Source: Rhabdophis nuchalis (taxonomy: Eukaryota > Chordata > Lepidosauria > Squamata > Natricidae). From it: a stretch of 64,000 nucleotides of DNA. Below are positions 1-8,679 of the stretch, in pieces; within the stretch, counting starts at the first letter, position 1, and each line of letters opens with the position of its first letter. A program made the position numbers and the translations under genes. The DNA lies in assembly GCA_039707465.1 (NCBI GenBank), contig CM077645.1:59149850-59213849 (forward strand). Reading direction: 5' to 3'. A model generated the notes under the pieces. It was given only the letters and a program-made list of their open reading frames with translations. It was not told the origin of the DNA and searched no databases.

Positions 1-24
1 CCGTCCCTGTCTCTTTTTCCAGGA

Positions 25-130
25 GGAAGTCAGCATCTATGCTGGGTAAGACTGCTGTGCTCTCATTGGAGGCTGAGTCTGGGCAAAGTCTTTTAGTCCC
101 GCCTTCTGGACAGACACGCCCAGTTTCAAT
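25..130 (+). repeat. DIRS left inverted terminal repeat
   Basis: About 106 bp that reappear reverse-complemented at 5717-5822 with very few differences. Outside this shared part the left end has only about 10 private bases (15-24), while the right end has about 41 (5823-5863). The termini are therefore asymmetric, as in other DIRS elements. Confidence 0.92.
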
Positions 131-664
131 TCAGCCTAGCTCCGAGGCACACGCGTCTTTCTGCAGCTGCTGGATCTTCGTTGGAAAACTCTTTTATTGA
201 AAACTAGAGGTACAGGGGACTGTAAACTAAGCGCCTTGACTGCTATTGAAGCAGCGCGCTCTATCTGCGGGCCTCTAAGCCCTTTCCTGGGCTCGTAGGC
301 TGCCGCTTTGCTTGTGTGGGCCTGGGAAGAGGCCCTGGGCTACCGGAGGAGCCCGCCGGTCCGGGAGAACGCCCCGCCGCTCCCGGAAGGTCGAGCGGCG
401 ACCCACGTCGTCCGGGGGGCCTGGGGAGCGACCCATCTTCCCCCCCCCGGCCGCGGAGCGTCCCGGTGAGGCCGCCGAAGCCTGGGATCGCGCCGGGCCT
501 TTTGAGGCCTAGTCGGCAGGCTCTTCGGCCTGCAAGGCGCGCGGAGCGCGTGGGGGCTGGCGCCAGGAGGCTGCGGCGTGGGTGGAACCGGCTTCCGCAG
601 GGTCCTAAAGAGAGGCCTGTTTTTTTCCTGCAGCTTTATATTTCCTTTCTCTGCATTGGGAGCT

Positions 665-2461
665 ATGGAAGGGCCTTCTACCTCGGCCTCTGCACCACTC
701 CCAGAGCCAGTGGCTGGGCCTTCCTCTGCCCCGGTGGGGCCTGCTCCGGATCAGTCTCCCCAACCTGCCACATCCCAACCCAAGGGAAAGGGCAAGGCCC
801 CTGCCAAGAGGGGAAAAGCCACGAAGAAATCAGTTAAATCCAAGGTTTCTAGTGCAAGTTCATCTACCTTTGAGAAGAGGAAGGAGAAAACCCTGGAGAG
901 ACTGCACAGCAGAGCGGCGGTCAGGGCTCAGGCCCAGGCTTCCCCCCTCTCTCGCCTATCGCAGGCCCACTTGTCCCTCATGGCTTCTCCTGGGCCGGGA
1001 CTGGGGGGGGGAGCAGACATCAACCCCATATTCCCCATTGATGTTTCGGGGATTTGGGGACCGGATCAGCCTGTTCCTTCCCAGTCTGCTCTCCTGCCGC
1101 CCGGCATTCAGCGCATGGAAGCGATCCCTTCGACTTCGGCTGCCTTTCCTGCAGCCATGCCCCAGCCCTCTCTGGATGCGGCCAACATTCAGGCCATCAT
1201 CGCTGCGGCTATGTCTCAGGGCTTTGCGGCTGGCCTGCAGCATCAGGCCCCGGGCTTCCAACCTGTGCCTGGCCCGTCGGGAGTGGCCCCGGCTACGGTG
1301 CCAGGTCCGGCTCCCGCAGACGCCCTGGAGGAGGAGGACGACCTGGACAGCGTTTCCAGCGCAGAGGAAGGAGAGATCCGAGAGGGGGGTCTTTCGGAGG
1401 ATGAGGGCAGACCCCCAGAAAAGAAGGCGTCTTCCGGCTTGTTCCCGTCGGCCCTGTTCACCTCCCTGCTCTACAAGGCTAAGTCGGCGTCCAATTTCGG
1501 CCCGGCTACGGCGCCCTCCTCGACCGCCCCACGACCGGCCTTGATCTCGGCGGAGAACATGTTTGATGACGACATCTTGCCTTCGGAGACGATCCCGATG
1601 CCCAAGATCTTCGTGGATTTGGTTCAGCGCCAATGGGCCACTCCCACCTCGGGGCCCCAACCAACCTCCACGGATCGGCGGTTTTTCAACGTGGCCGATG
1701 AGATGGCACAGTTCCTGACGATGCCCACCGTGGATGCCCCGGTCGTTTCTCTTCACACAGCGGCCAACATGCCTGGGGCCCCGGAGGATGTCCTCAAGCC
1801 TGAGGAGAAGAAGGCTGACCTCACCTTGCAACGAGGTCACCAGGCAGCAGCGTGGGCGATCCGGGCCGCCACCTCGGCTTCCTTCTTCACCCGCCCCTGC
1901 CTCCTGTGGCTGCAGGATCTACAGCTGCGCACCCCAGTCTCCGACTTCAGGGCCCACCTGGACATCGCCAAGCTGGTGGCAGCCGTGCAATTTACCTCCG
2001 ATGCCACTTTGGCCTCGGCAAGATTCGCTTCCAGGGCCATGGCTTCTTCCGTGGCATCTCGTCGCCTATTGTGGCTACGCCAGTGGCAGGCGGATGTGCG
2101 ACACAAGTGGCGCCTGGCTTCCGCCCCATTCAAGGGCGGCTCTCTATTCGGGGATGCCCTTGATCCTTTCCTTGTGGAAAACAAGGATAAACGCAAGGTC
2201 TTGCCTACTGCCCCAAAGAAAGGGTTCCAACGGGCGGCGCCCTACCCCAGGCGGCCATTTCGAGGTCAGGAGGCCACTTCGTCCTTTCGGTCCCTCGACT
2301 ATGGGTCGTCCTTTCGGGGGGCAGATTATGGTTCCCAGGGCTTTCGTTCCCAGGGCGGTTACTTCCCCAGAAACAGGGGCCAACCTGACCGGTTTCAGAA
2401 GGGCAGGCAGTCCAAGCGCTCCTTTCGTGGCGGGGGACAGCGTTCCTACCGCCGTAGTTAA
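665..2461 (+). CDS. DIRS gag-like protein
   Basis: Open frame of 598 codons from the ATG at 665. The frame stays open upstream to 578, but 665 is the first ATG in a fitting place and is followed by a Pro/Ser/Ala-rich start. The N-terminal third is low-complexity and basic (Lys-rich around 780-900). An acidic stretch (about 1325-1420) precedes a more ordered central part. The C-terminus is rich in Arg, Gly, Phe and Ser (FRGGGQRSYRRS at the stop), which suits nucleic-acid binding. By position and composition this is the gag-equivalent of a DIRS element and should package element RNA. No zinc knuckle is visible. The stop codon lies just before the pol domain in another frame. The ORF has no internal stop. 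Role inferred from family architecture. Confidence 0.85.
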   Translation: MEGPSTSASAPLPEPVAGPSSAPVGPAPDQSPQPATSQPKGKGKAPAKRGKATKKSVKSKVSSASSSTFEKRKEKTLERLHSRAAVRAQAQASPLSRLSQAHLSLMASPGPGLGGGADINPIFPIDVSGIWGPDQPVPSQSALLPPGIQRMEAIPSTSAAFPAAMPQPSLDAANIQAIIAAAMSQGFAAGLQHQAPGFQPVPGPSGVAPATVPGPAPADALEEEDDLDSVSSAEEGEIREGGLSEDEGRPPEKKASSGLFPSALFTSLLYKAKSASNFGPATAPSSTAPRPALISAENMFDDDILPSETIPMPKIFVDLVQRQWATPTSGPQPTSTDRRFFNVADEMAQFLTMPTVDAPVVSLHTAANMPGAPEDVLKPEEKKADLTLQRGHQAAAWAIRAATSASFFTRPCLLWLQDLQLRTPVSDFRAHLDIAKLVAAVQFTSDATLASARFASRAMASSVASRRLLWLRQWQADVRHKWRLASAPFKGGSLFGDALDPFLVENKDKRKVLPTAPKKGFQRAAPYPRRPFRGQEATSSFRSLDYGSSFRGADYGSQGFRSQGGYFPRNRGQPDRFQKGRQSKRSFRGGGQRSYRRS

Positions 2462-2480
2462 TTCCCCAGTTGATCGTTAC

Positions 2481-4351
2481 CCCATTGGGGGTAGGTTGGC
2501 CTATTTTGCGGATGTGTGGGATAACACCACCTCCGATGTTTGGGTTAGGTCCACGGTTCGTAATGGTTTATGGTTGGAATTTTTCTCCCCTCCCCCTTCT
2601 TGTTTTCGGGTTTGCCCAGTGTCCTCCAACCAGGAGAGGCGCAGCCTCATGCAGGAGGCGGTGCAACATCTGCTAGATATTGAGGCCATCGAGAGGGTCC
2701 CTTTGGACCAACAGGGCTTGGGGTTTTATTCACTCATTTTTTTGGTTCCCAAATCCTCTGGGGGTTGGAGGACAATTCTTGATCTTAAAAAATTAAACAG
2801 GTTCATATGTTATAAACGCTTCAAGATGCACTCATTGCAATCTATATTGTGGGGGATCAGGCGGGGGATTTCCTTACCTCCATCGACCTCACGGAGGCTT
2901 ACCTTCACATTTCTATTGCCCCCCAGCATAGGCAGTTCCTGAGGTTTGCCTACCTGGGCAACCACTACCAGTATAGGGCACTTCCCTTTGGGCTCTCTTC
3001 TGCTCCCAGGGTCTTCACCAAGGTTCTAGCGGTCCTGTTAGCTAGCCTGAGGGGGGTCCCGATCCGCTTGAATGCGTACCTGGATGATATCCTTTTGCAA
3101 TCCTCCTCTCAGCAGGGTGCCCGCGAGGACCTAGCCTCCGCTGTCCAGGCCCTGCAGCTCCATGGCTTCTCTATTAATGTTCCCAAGAGCCACTTCCGCC
3201 CTACCACTCGTCTGGTTCACCTGGGAGCCCTGATTGACACTGTAGAGGGCAGGGTGTTCCTGTCCCAGGAACGTTTGGATTCCCTCCGGGCCCTTCTTAG
3301 ACAGGTTGGGGGGGTGTCCAGGCCTTCCTTGGCCTCCCTCTCCAAGTTGCTGGGGACCATGGTTTCCTGCATCGGGATAGTACCTTGGGCCCGGCTTCAT
3401 ACAAGGGATCTACAATCGTTTCTTTTGCCCTTTCAGAGACGCCTCCTCAGTTGCTCCCGGGCCAGGGTGCGCCTCCCCAGGGAGGTGTCCCGCTCTTTTC
3501 GGTGGTGGTTGTCCCAAGCGGTCACCAAGGGACGTCTCTTCCAGGAACAGGAGTTAGTGACAGTCACCTCAGATGCCAGTCTCTTCGGTTGGGGGGCCCA
3601 CTGCCAGGGTCTGTGGGCTCAAGGCCAGTGGGAGCCCGCCGACCTCGCCCACAGCATAAATTGGCTGGAGCTCCGGGCGATCCACCTGGCCCTCCGCCAC
3701 TTCCTCCACCTGCTGAGGGGGCGACACGTCCTGGTACTTACGGACAACATGTCGGCCAAAGCCCATGTGAATCGGCAGGGGGGCACCAGATCGCATTCTC
3801 TCATGGTCGAGGCCCGGCACCTCGGCCTCTGGGCCGAGCGGCATTTCTCCACCTTAACTGCAGAGCATATCTCGGGGGTTTCCAATGTGCAGGCGGACTG
3901 GCTCAGCCGGGAGGTGCTGGACAACGCGGAGTGGCAACTGTGCCCCAGCCTCTTCCAGGACATTGTGGCTCTCTTTGGGGAACCAGTTATCGACCTCTTT
4001 GCCTCCCCCTCCAACACCCAGCTCCCGAGATTCTTCTCCCGCTTCCCGGCACGGGGGGCGGAGGGGGTGGACGCTCTCCGGTGCAGCTGGCCCCTCGGCC
4101 TCCTTTATGCTTTTCCTCCCTTGCCCCTTCTGCCCCGAGTCCTACAGAAGGTCGTGTCGGAGAGAGCGGAGGTGATTCTTCTGGCCCCGCATTGGCCCCG
4201 CAGGCCTTGGTTCGCGGACCTCAGGAGCCTTTCAGTGGAGCGGCCGTGGAGGATCCCCAACGCCCGGGTCTCTCTACGTCAGGGATCCCTGGAACATCCG
4301 GACCCGCGGTGGTTCCAGCTGACCGCATGGCGGTTGAGCGGAGCATCCTGA
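2481..4351 (+). pseudogene. DIRS reverse transcriptase / RNase H / putative methyltransferase ORF with one frameshift
   Basis: Second ORF of the element. Recognisable sequence starts about 2481 (PIGGRLAYFADVW) in one frame. It runs to about 2860 and continues one frame over (GDFLTSIDLTEAYLH) to the stop at 4351. The frame change falls at a run of G residues near 2850-2855, consistent with a one-base length change or a sequencing error. Reverse transcriptase motifs include LTEAYLH, LPFGLSSAP and the catalytic YLDD at 3077-3088. RNase H follows, with its acidic residues in SDASLFGWG, NWLELRAI, LTDNMSAK and QADWLSR. After about 3985 comes the DIRS-specific region (VIDLFASPSNTQLP, then APHWPRRPWF) usually called a DAM-like methyltransferase. 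The 3' end overlaps the recombinase start by 25 nt. Start codon not resolved; the frame is open back into gag. Confidence 0.9.
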
Positions 4352-5394
4352 GGCGCCACAACTACTCCTCCGAGGTCATCCGCACGATCCAGGCCTCCCG
4401 TCGACCGTCGATGAACCGTATATATGACTCCACTTGGCGGGCCTTCTGCAGATGGTGCTCGGGTAAGTCCATTCGACCCCTGCAATCTACCATCCCACAG
4501 GTCCTGGACTTCCTACAGGCGGGCCTGAACAGGGGTCTGGCCCTAAACACCATCAGGCGTCAGCTGGCGGCCATTTCGTCCGTTCTCACGTGCGGGGGCT
4601 CCCTGTCCTTGTCCCAGATGCCCACAGTGCAGCAGTTCTTCAAGGGCGCCTCGCACTTGACCCCTCCCGCGGTGCACCGGTATCCCTCCTGGGATCTCCC
4701 CCTGGTTCTGGACTCCCTCACGGGGGCCCCGTTTGAACCGTTGAGGGAGGTCTCATTGCGCTTCCTGACGTTCAAGGTGGCCTTCCTTGTGGCCATTACT
4801 TCGGCTCGCAGGATTTCCGAGCTCCAGGCTCTATCGGTCAGGGAGGACCTCTGCGTTTTTCATCAGGACAGGGTGGTGTTACGCTTAGATCCTTCCTTTA
4901 TCCCTAAAGTCTGTTCCTGCTTCCACCGTTCCCAAGAACTGGTCCTCCCCAATTTTTGTCCTGACCCAGATCACCCTCTGGAGCGGAGATGGCACAAGTT
5001 GGACGTTCGTAGGGCTCTCAGGATTTATCTGAAACGCACCAGGCCCTTCCGGGCCTCTGAAGCCTTGTTCGTTTCCTTCCAACCGGCCTCTCAGGGCAGG
5101 AAGGTTTCGTCCGCGACTATTGGCCGCTGGCTCAGGGCCTGCATCTCTATGGCTTACCAGGCCCGCTCCTCCTCTGTCCCGGGACGCTTAACTGCTCACT
5201 CCACGAGGAGTGCGGCCACCTCAGCGGCCTGGGCGGCCCAGGCTTCCCTTCTAGAGATCTGTAAGGCGGCCACGTGGGCTTCCCCTTCTCCATTTATCTC
5301 TCATTATAAGCTGGACTCGTTTGCTTCTGCCGATGCAGCCTTTGGCAGGAGAGTCCTCCAGTCAGTAGTGCACGCTGAGAGGTCCGACATGTGA
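4327..5394 (+). CDS. DIRS tyrosine recombinase
   Basis: An intact 355-codon frame from the ATG at 4327, overlapping the end of the pol ORF. The N-terminal half (about residues 1-110) resembles the core-binding SAM-like domain, with TWRAFCRWC followed by a helical segment. The catalytic half carries the first arginine in TSARRISELQAL, the HxxR box in LTAHSTRSAAT, and the nucleophile tyrosine in SHYKLD (Tyr codon 5305-5307, about residue 327). These match the R/HxxR/Y signature of the DIRS and Ngaro recombinase clade. The enzyme would insert a circular DNA copy by site-specific strand exchange, which explains the absence of a target duplication. The larger frame opening at 3385 is only the upstream extension of this ORF through pol in another frame. 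Confidence 0.92.
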   Translation: MAVERSILRRHNYSSEVIRTIQASRRPSMNRIYDSTWRAFCRWCSGKSIRPLQSTIPQVLDFLQAGLNRGLALNTIRRQLAAISSVLTCGGSLSLSQMPTVQQFFKGASHLTPPAVHRYPSWDLPLVLDSLTGAPFEPLREVSLRFLTFKVAFLVAITSARRISELQALSVREDLCVFHQDRVVLRLDPSFIPKVCSCFHRSQELVLPNFCPDPDHPLERRWHKLDVRRALRIYLKRTRPFRASEALFVSFQPASQGRKVSSATIGRWLRACISMAYQARSSSVPGRLTAHSTRSAATSAAWAAQASLLEICKAATWASPSPFISHYKLDSFASADAAFGRRVLQSVVHAERSDM

Positions 5395-5428
5395 GATTCC
5401 CGCCCAGGGACAATGCCGCTTTGGTATG

Positions 5429-5514
5429 TCCCAGCATAGATGCTGACTTCCTCCTGGAAAATAAGCGTTGGTCCTTACCTGATACGCCTATTTTCAGGAC
5501 GGAAGTCAGCATCT
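5429..5514 (+). repeat. DIRS internal complementary region
   Basis: Just downstream of the recombinase. Its first part (to about 5461) is the reverse complement of the left end (15-45). Its second part (from about 5460) is the reverse complement of the right end (about 5811-5863). The two are fused at GGAAAATAAGCG. In the DIRS replication model this region templates completion of both ends and circle formation. Confidence 0.93.
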
Positions 5515-5716
5515 TGCCCCGCCCTGGGAGTTGTTATCCATGGTTAATTGTGTTTTTCCCGGGTTCCGGTTGGGGCTACGTTTGTTCGTTTTTGGTTGCT
5601 ATGTTACTGGGCTTCTCAGTGTTTTTGTTCCGAGGGCTCTCATTGTTTTTTTGGATCCGGATGAGCTGCAGCACCTACCTTCGTAGTCAAGACGCCGCGA
5701 GTTTGGGATTGTCTTC

Positions 5717-5822
5717 ATTGAAACTGGGCGTGTCTGTCCAGAAGGCGGGACTAAAAGACTTTGCCCAGACTCAGCCTCCAATGAGAGCACAGCAGTCTTA
5801 CCCAGCATAGATGCTGACTTCC
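5717..5822 (-). repeat. DIRS right inverted terminal repeat
   Basis: Inverted copy of 25-130. It is followed by about 41 private bases (5823-5863) ending in CGCTTATT, where the pyrimidine-rich flank resumes. Confidence 0.92.
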
Positions 5823-5863
5823 GTCCTGAAAATAGGCGTATCAGGTAAGGACCAACGCTTATT

Positions 5864-6755
5864 CTGTCATTCTCTGTGTCTATCTCTCTGTCTCTCTGCC
5901 CTCTCTTCTTCTCTGTCTGTCTGTCTCTGTGGCTCTTTGCCTCCTTCCCTCCCTCTCTCCCCCCTCCCTGTCTCTTTCTGTCATTCTCTGTGTCTCTCTC
6001 TGTCTCTCTGCCCTCCCTTCTTCTCTGTCTGTCTGTCTCTGTGGCTCTTTGCCTCCTTCCCTCCCTCCCTCCCTCCCTCCCTGTCTCTTTCTGTCATTCT
6101 GTGTCTCTCTCTGTCTCTCTGCCCTCCCTTCTTCTCTGTCTGTCTGTCTCTGTGGCTCTTTGCCTCCTTCCCTCCCTCCCTCTCTGTCTCTTTCTGTCAT
6201 TCTCTGTGTCTGTCTCTGTCTCTCTGCCCTCTCTTCTTCTCTGTCTGTCTGTCTCTGTGGCTCTTTGCCTCCTTCCCTCCCTCTCTCCCCCCTCCCTGTC
6301 TCTTTCTGTCATTCTCTGTGTCTCTCTCTGTCTCTCTGCCCTCCCTTCTTCTCTGTCTGTCTGTCTCTGTGGCTCTTTGCCTCCTTCCCTCCTTCCCTCC
6401 CTCCCTCTCTGTCTCTTTCTGTCATTCTCTGTGTCTGTCTCTGTCTCTCTGCCCTCTCTTCTTCTATGTCTGTCTGTCTGTCTCTGTAGCTCTTTGCCTC
6501 CTTCCCTCCCTCTCCCCCCCCCTCCCTGTCTCTTTCTGTCATTCTCTGTGTCTCTCTCTGTCTCTCTGCCCTCCCTTCTTCTCTGTCTGTCTCTGTGGCT
6601 CTTTGCCTCCTTCCCTCCCCCCCTCCCTGTCTCTCTCTCTGTTTCTCCCTCCCTCCTTCCCCCCCCTCTCTCTTTGTATCTGTCAGACCCTGATTCCCTC
6701 CGTCCGTCTCTCTCTCGCTCTGTGCCTCTCTCTGTCTGTCTGTCACTGTCCACAA
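5864..6755. repeat. ~113-bp pyrimidine-rich tandem array (VNTR)
   Basis: Units start with CTGTCATTCTCTGTGTCT at about 5864, 5978, 6091, 6194, 6306, 6419 and 6536, a spacing of 103-117 bp. Each unit also has TGGCTCTTTGCCTCC and a run of CCCT/TCCC. Units degrade after about 6650 into CT and GTCT tracts. The first 14 bases of the window belong to the same array, so it extends left of the window. Long open frames on both strands here come from composition, not coding. Confidence 0.92.
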
Positions 6756-6798
6756 AATACCGCGTGGAGGAGCGGCGGCTTCCGCTGGGGGAGGGGTG

Positions 6799-7058
6799 TC
6801 CCCTTCATGTTCCTCGTCTCCCCGGATGCCGCCTGGAACCATCAGCAGCCGCGCAGACCTGCCGCTTTTCCATGCCGCGCAAAAGATAGGCGCGTGCAAT
6901 TATAACGCAAGTTTCCACCGCTACGAACTCTCCAAGATTGTAATTGGGCGGGGCATGCGCGCGCCTATCTTTCGCACGGCATGGAAAAGCGGCAAGTCTC
7001 TGCGTGGCTGCGGAGGGCTCCGGACGGCATTCGGGGAGACGAGGAACGTGAAGGGGAC
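6799..7058. repeat. Large imperfect inverted repeat
   Basis: The left arm, about 6799-6906, is the imperfect reverse complement of the right arm, about 6937-7058. Shared pieces include CGTCTCCCCGG, CCGCTTTTCCATGCCG and AAAGATAGGCGCG with their complements. The spacer is roughly 30 bp. Confidence 0.88.
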
Positions 7059-7186
7059 CTCGCGGACCTCTTTCTTTCTTTATCTCTCTCTCCCACTTTC
7101 TTTTTCTTTCTTTTTCTTTTTGTCTCTCTCTGTCAATCTCTCTCTTTATCTGTCTCTCTCTCTCCTCCCTCCACCCATCTGTCATT

Positions 7187-7210
7187 CTGTGTGTGTGTGT
7201 GTGTGTGTGC
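7187..7210. repeat. (GT)n microsatellite
   Basis: About 12 GT dinucleotides, placed between CT-rich DNA and a poly-C/GC-rich block. The same order is seen at 33525-33550 and, reversed, at 54974-54995. Confidence 0.9.
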
Positions 7211-8055
7211 CTCTCTCTCTCTGATTCCCTCTCTCCCTCCCCCCCCCCCCGGAAGCAGTGGAAAGCCCGGCACGCTGGCCGGAGAGGCCACGGCCGCCTC
7301 CTCCCTCAGCGAGCGGGCGGGGAGAGCACCCGAGACCGCGGCCATCCATGCAGCTCCTGCCGTCCGAGCGCATCGGGTAGGACAGCCGGCCACGTTTCCA
7401 CCAGGACCCTCTTTGGCCCCTCAGGTCCGGCTCTCCCTCTCTCCCCCCCTCCGCTCGGAGGCAGCGGAGGGCCCGGCAGCAGAGCACCCGAGGCTGCGGC
7501 TGTGCCCGAGCCGTCCGGGTGCCAGGCACCCGTCTCCCTGGGCGACGGCGCACGGACAGCTACGGCGCAGCCCCGGGCGCTCCCCCCGCCCGTTCGCTCG
7601 CTCGTTACAGGGGGAGGCAGCCGCAGTGGCTCACCTGCGCTGGGAGGACTTCCTGGGTCTCCCCCAAGGGAGGCAAGCGCGCAGCGGCCGGATGGCTCCG
7701 GCGAAGCTGCAACCCCGGGCGCTCCCCCCCCACCCGTTCGCTCGCGGGGGGGTGGAGGGAGAGAGGAAGAGCCGCACCGAGGGGCCAAAGAGCCACTCGT
7801 GGCTCGCGAGCCGCGGTTTGCCGACCACTGTGTTAGAGGATACAATAGGATGTTCTAGAAACAGGCAAAGAGTTAGCACTTGTGCATCATTCCTCTGCTC
7901 CGCTGTCAAGCGGAATGAGCCATATAAGCAGTGACGTATTGAGAGGGAGGGAATTTTCCTTTTTTTCTGGGCCCATTCTCCATCCATTTCTGAAAGTAAA
8001 TTTTTATAGATACTTCTGCTTACAAGCCAAATCATTAACATAGTTTCTTGAGAAT

Positions 8056-8417
8056 CTATTGGTACATATTTACAGCTTTATTTAGTGACTACTCAGTTAC
8101 AACAGCAATGAAAAAGTGATTTATCACTGTTTTTCACACTTATGACTATTGTTACATTTCTGATAGTCACATGATTAAAATCCAGGCGCTTGGCAATTGA
8201 CTCATATTTATGATGATTGCTGTGTCTCAGGGTCAACATCTTTGGCAAAGCCAACAAGGAAACCAGATTCACTTAGCAATCGTGTTACTAATTTAACAAT
8301 TGCGGTGATTCACAATGTGGCAAGAAAAGTAATAAAATGGGACAAAATTCACTTAAATGTATCACTTAGCAACCAAACTTTTGGGTTCAATTGTGGTCTT
8401 AAGTTGAGGACTATCTG
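8056..8417. mobile_element. TIR-ended interspersed repeat, copy 1
   Basis: A ~360-bp non-coding repeat also present at 45463-45824 and, inverted, at 55787-56177. Shared landmarks include TTTATTTAGTGAC, CACTTAGCAACCAAA and CAATTGTGGTC. Better copies begin and end with CAGGTA/TACCTG-type inverted termini, suggesting a non-autonomous DNA transposon. Superfamily not assigned. The left boundary is approximate. Confidence 0.7.
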
Positions 8418-8452
8418 TATCTGTATATTACTGGAGGAATCTACCTCTAGAC

Positions 8453-8679
8453 TAGGGGTAGTCAACCTTTTTATACCTACCACCCACTTTTGTATCTCTG
8501 TTAGTAGTAAAATTTTCTAATCGCCCACCAGTTCCACAGTAATGGTGATTTATAAAGTAGGAAAGTCAATTAAATTTTAAAAAGAAAAGTGCTTCAGTAT
8601 CGGGCAAAACTCCTACCGCCCACCATGAAAGCTGGAACGCCCACTAGTGGGCGGTAGGGGACCAGGTTGATTACCACTG
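8453..8679. mobile_element. hAT-type MITE (227 bp)
   Basis: Terminal inverted repeats TAGGGGTAGTCAACCT and AGGTTGATTACCACTG are flanked by a perfect 8-bp direct repeat CTCTAGAC (8445-8452 and 8680-8687). An 8-bp duplication is the hAT signature. No coding capacity. Confidence 0.9.

Larger units (their letters stand above)
15..5863 (+). mobile_element. DIRS-type tyrosine-recombinase retrotransposon, nearly full length
   Basis: A 5.85-kb retroelement. In order it has a left inverted terminal repeat, a gag-like ORF, a reverse transcriptase/RNase H/putative methyltransferase ORF, a tyrosine recombinase ORF, an internal complementary region and a right inverted terminal repeat. This order, the lack of an integrase or LTRs, and split inverted termini define the DIRS group. 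The left flank (1-14) and right flank (from 5864) are parts of one pyrimidine-rich repeat unit, so both ends can be placed to within a few bases. No target-site duplication is visible, as expected for recombinase-mediated insertion. The only clear coding defect seen is one frame change in the reverse transcriptase near 2850-2860. The family is recognised from architecture and motifs; the subfamily is not assigned. Confidence 0.93.
6756..7830. mobile_element. GC-rich interior and right end of a hAT-like non-autonomous element
   Basis: GC- and CpG-rich DNA after the pyrimidine array. It contains a large imperfect palindrome (6799-7058), CT and (GT)n tracts (7070-7240), and GC-rich blocks that recur internally (a block around 7570-7604 recurs at 7711-7747). 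It ends in GGTTTGCCGACCACTG at 7815-7830, which resembles a hAT right terminus, followed by TGTTAGAG as a possible 8-bp duplication. The left terminus is not in the window. If it lies to the left, the tandem array and the DIRS insertion are both inside this element. No coding frame is convincing. Confidence 0.55.

Noticed and set aside
956..1840. 294-codon minus-strand frame opposite gag, and other overlapping frames at 852-1544 and 1837-2196
   Set aside because: Shadows of the GC-rich gag ORF; codon pattern and motifs support only the + strand gag.
3569..4017. Minus-strand frames opposite the RNase H region
   Set aside because: Shadow frames; the opposite strand holds clear RNase H motifs.
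5811..6905. Open frames of 100-364 codons on both strands over 5811-6905 (Ser/Leu/Cys- or Arg/Glu-rich)
   Set aside because: They arise from a CT-rich tandem repeat with no stop codons in several frames; no protein-like composition or conserved motif.
7133..7934. Several 80-317-codon frames in the GC-rich element
   Set aside because: Overlapping frames on both strands in CpG-rich, low-complexity DNA; no domain recognised.
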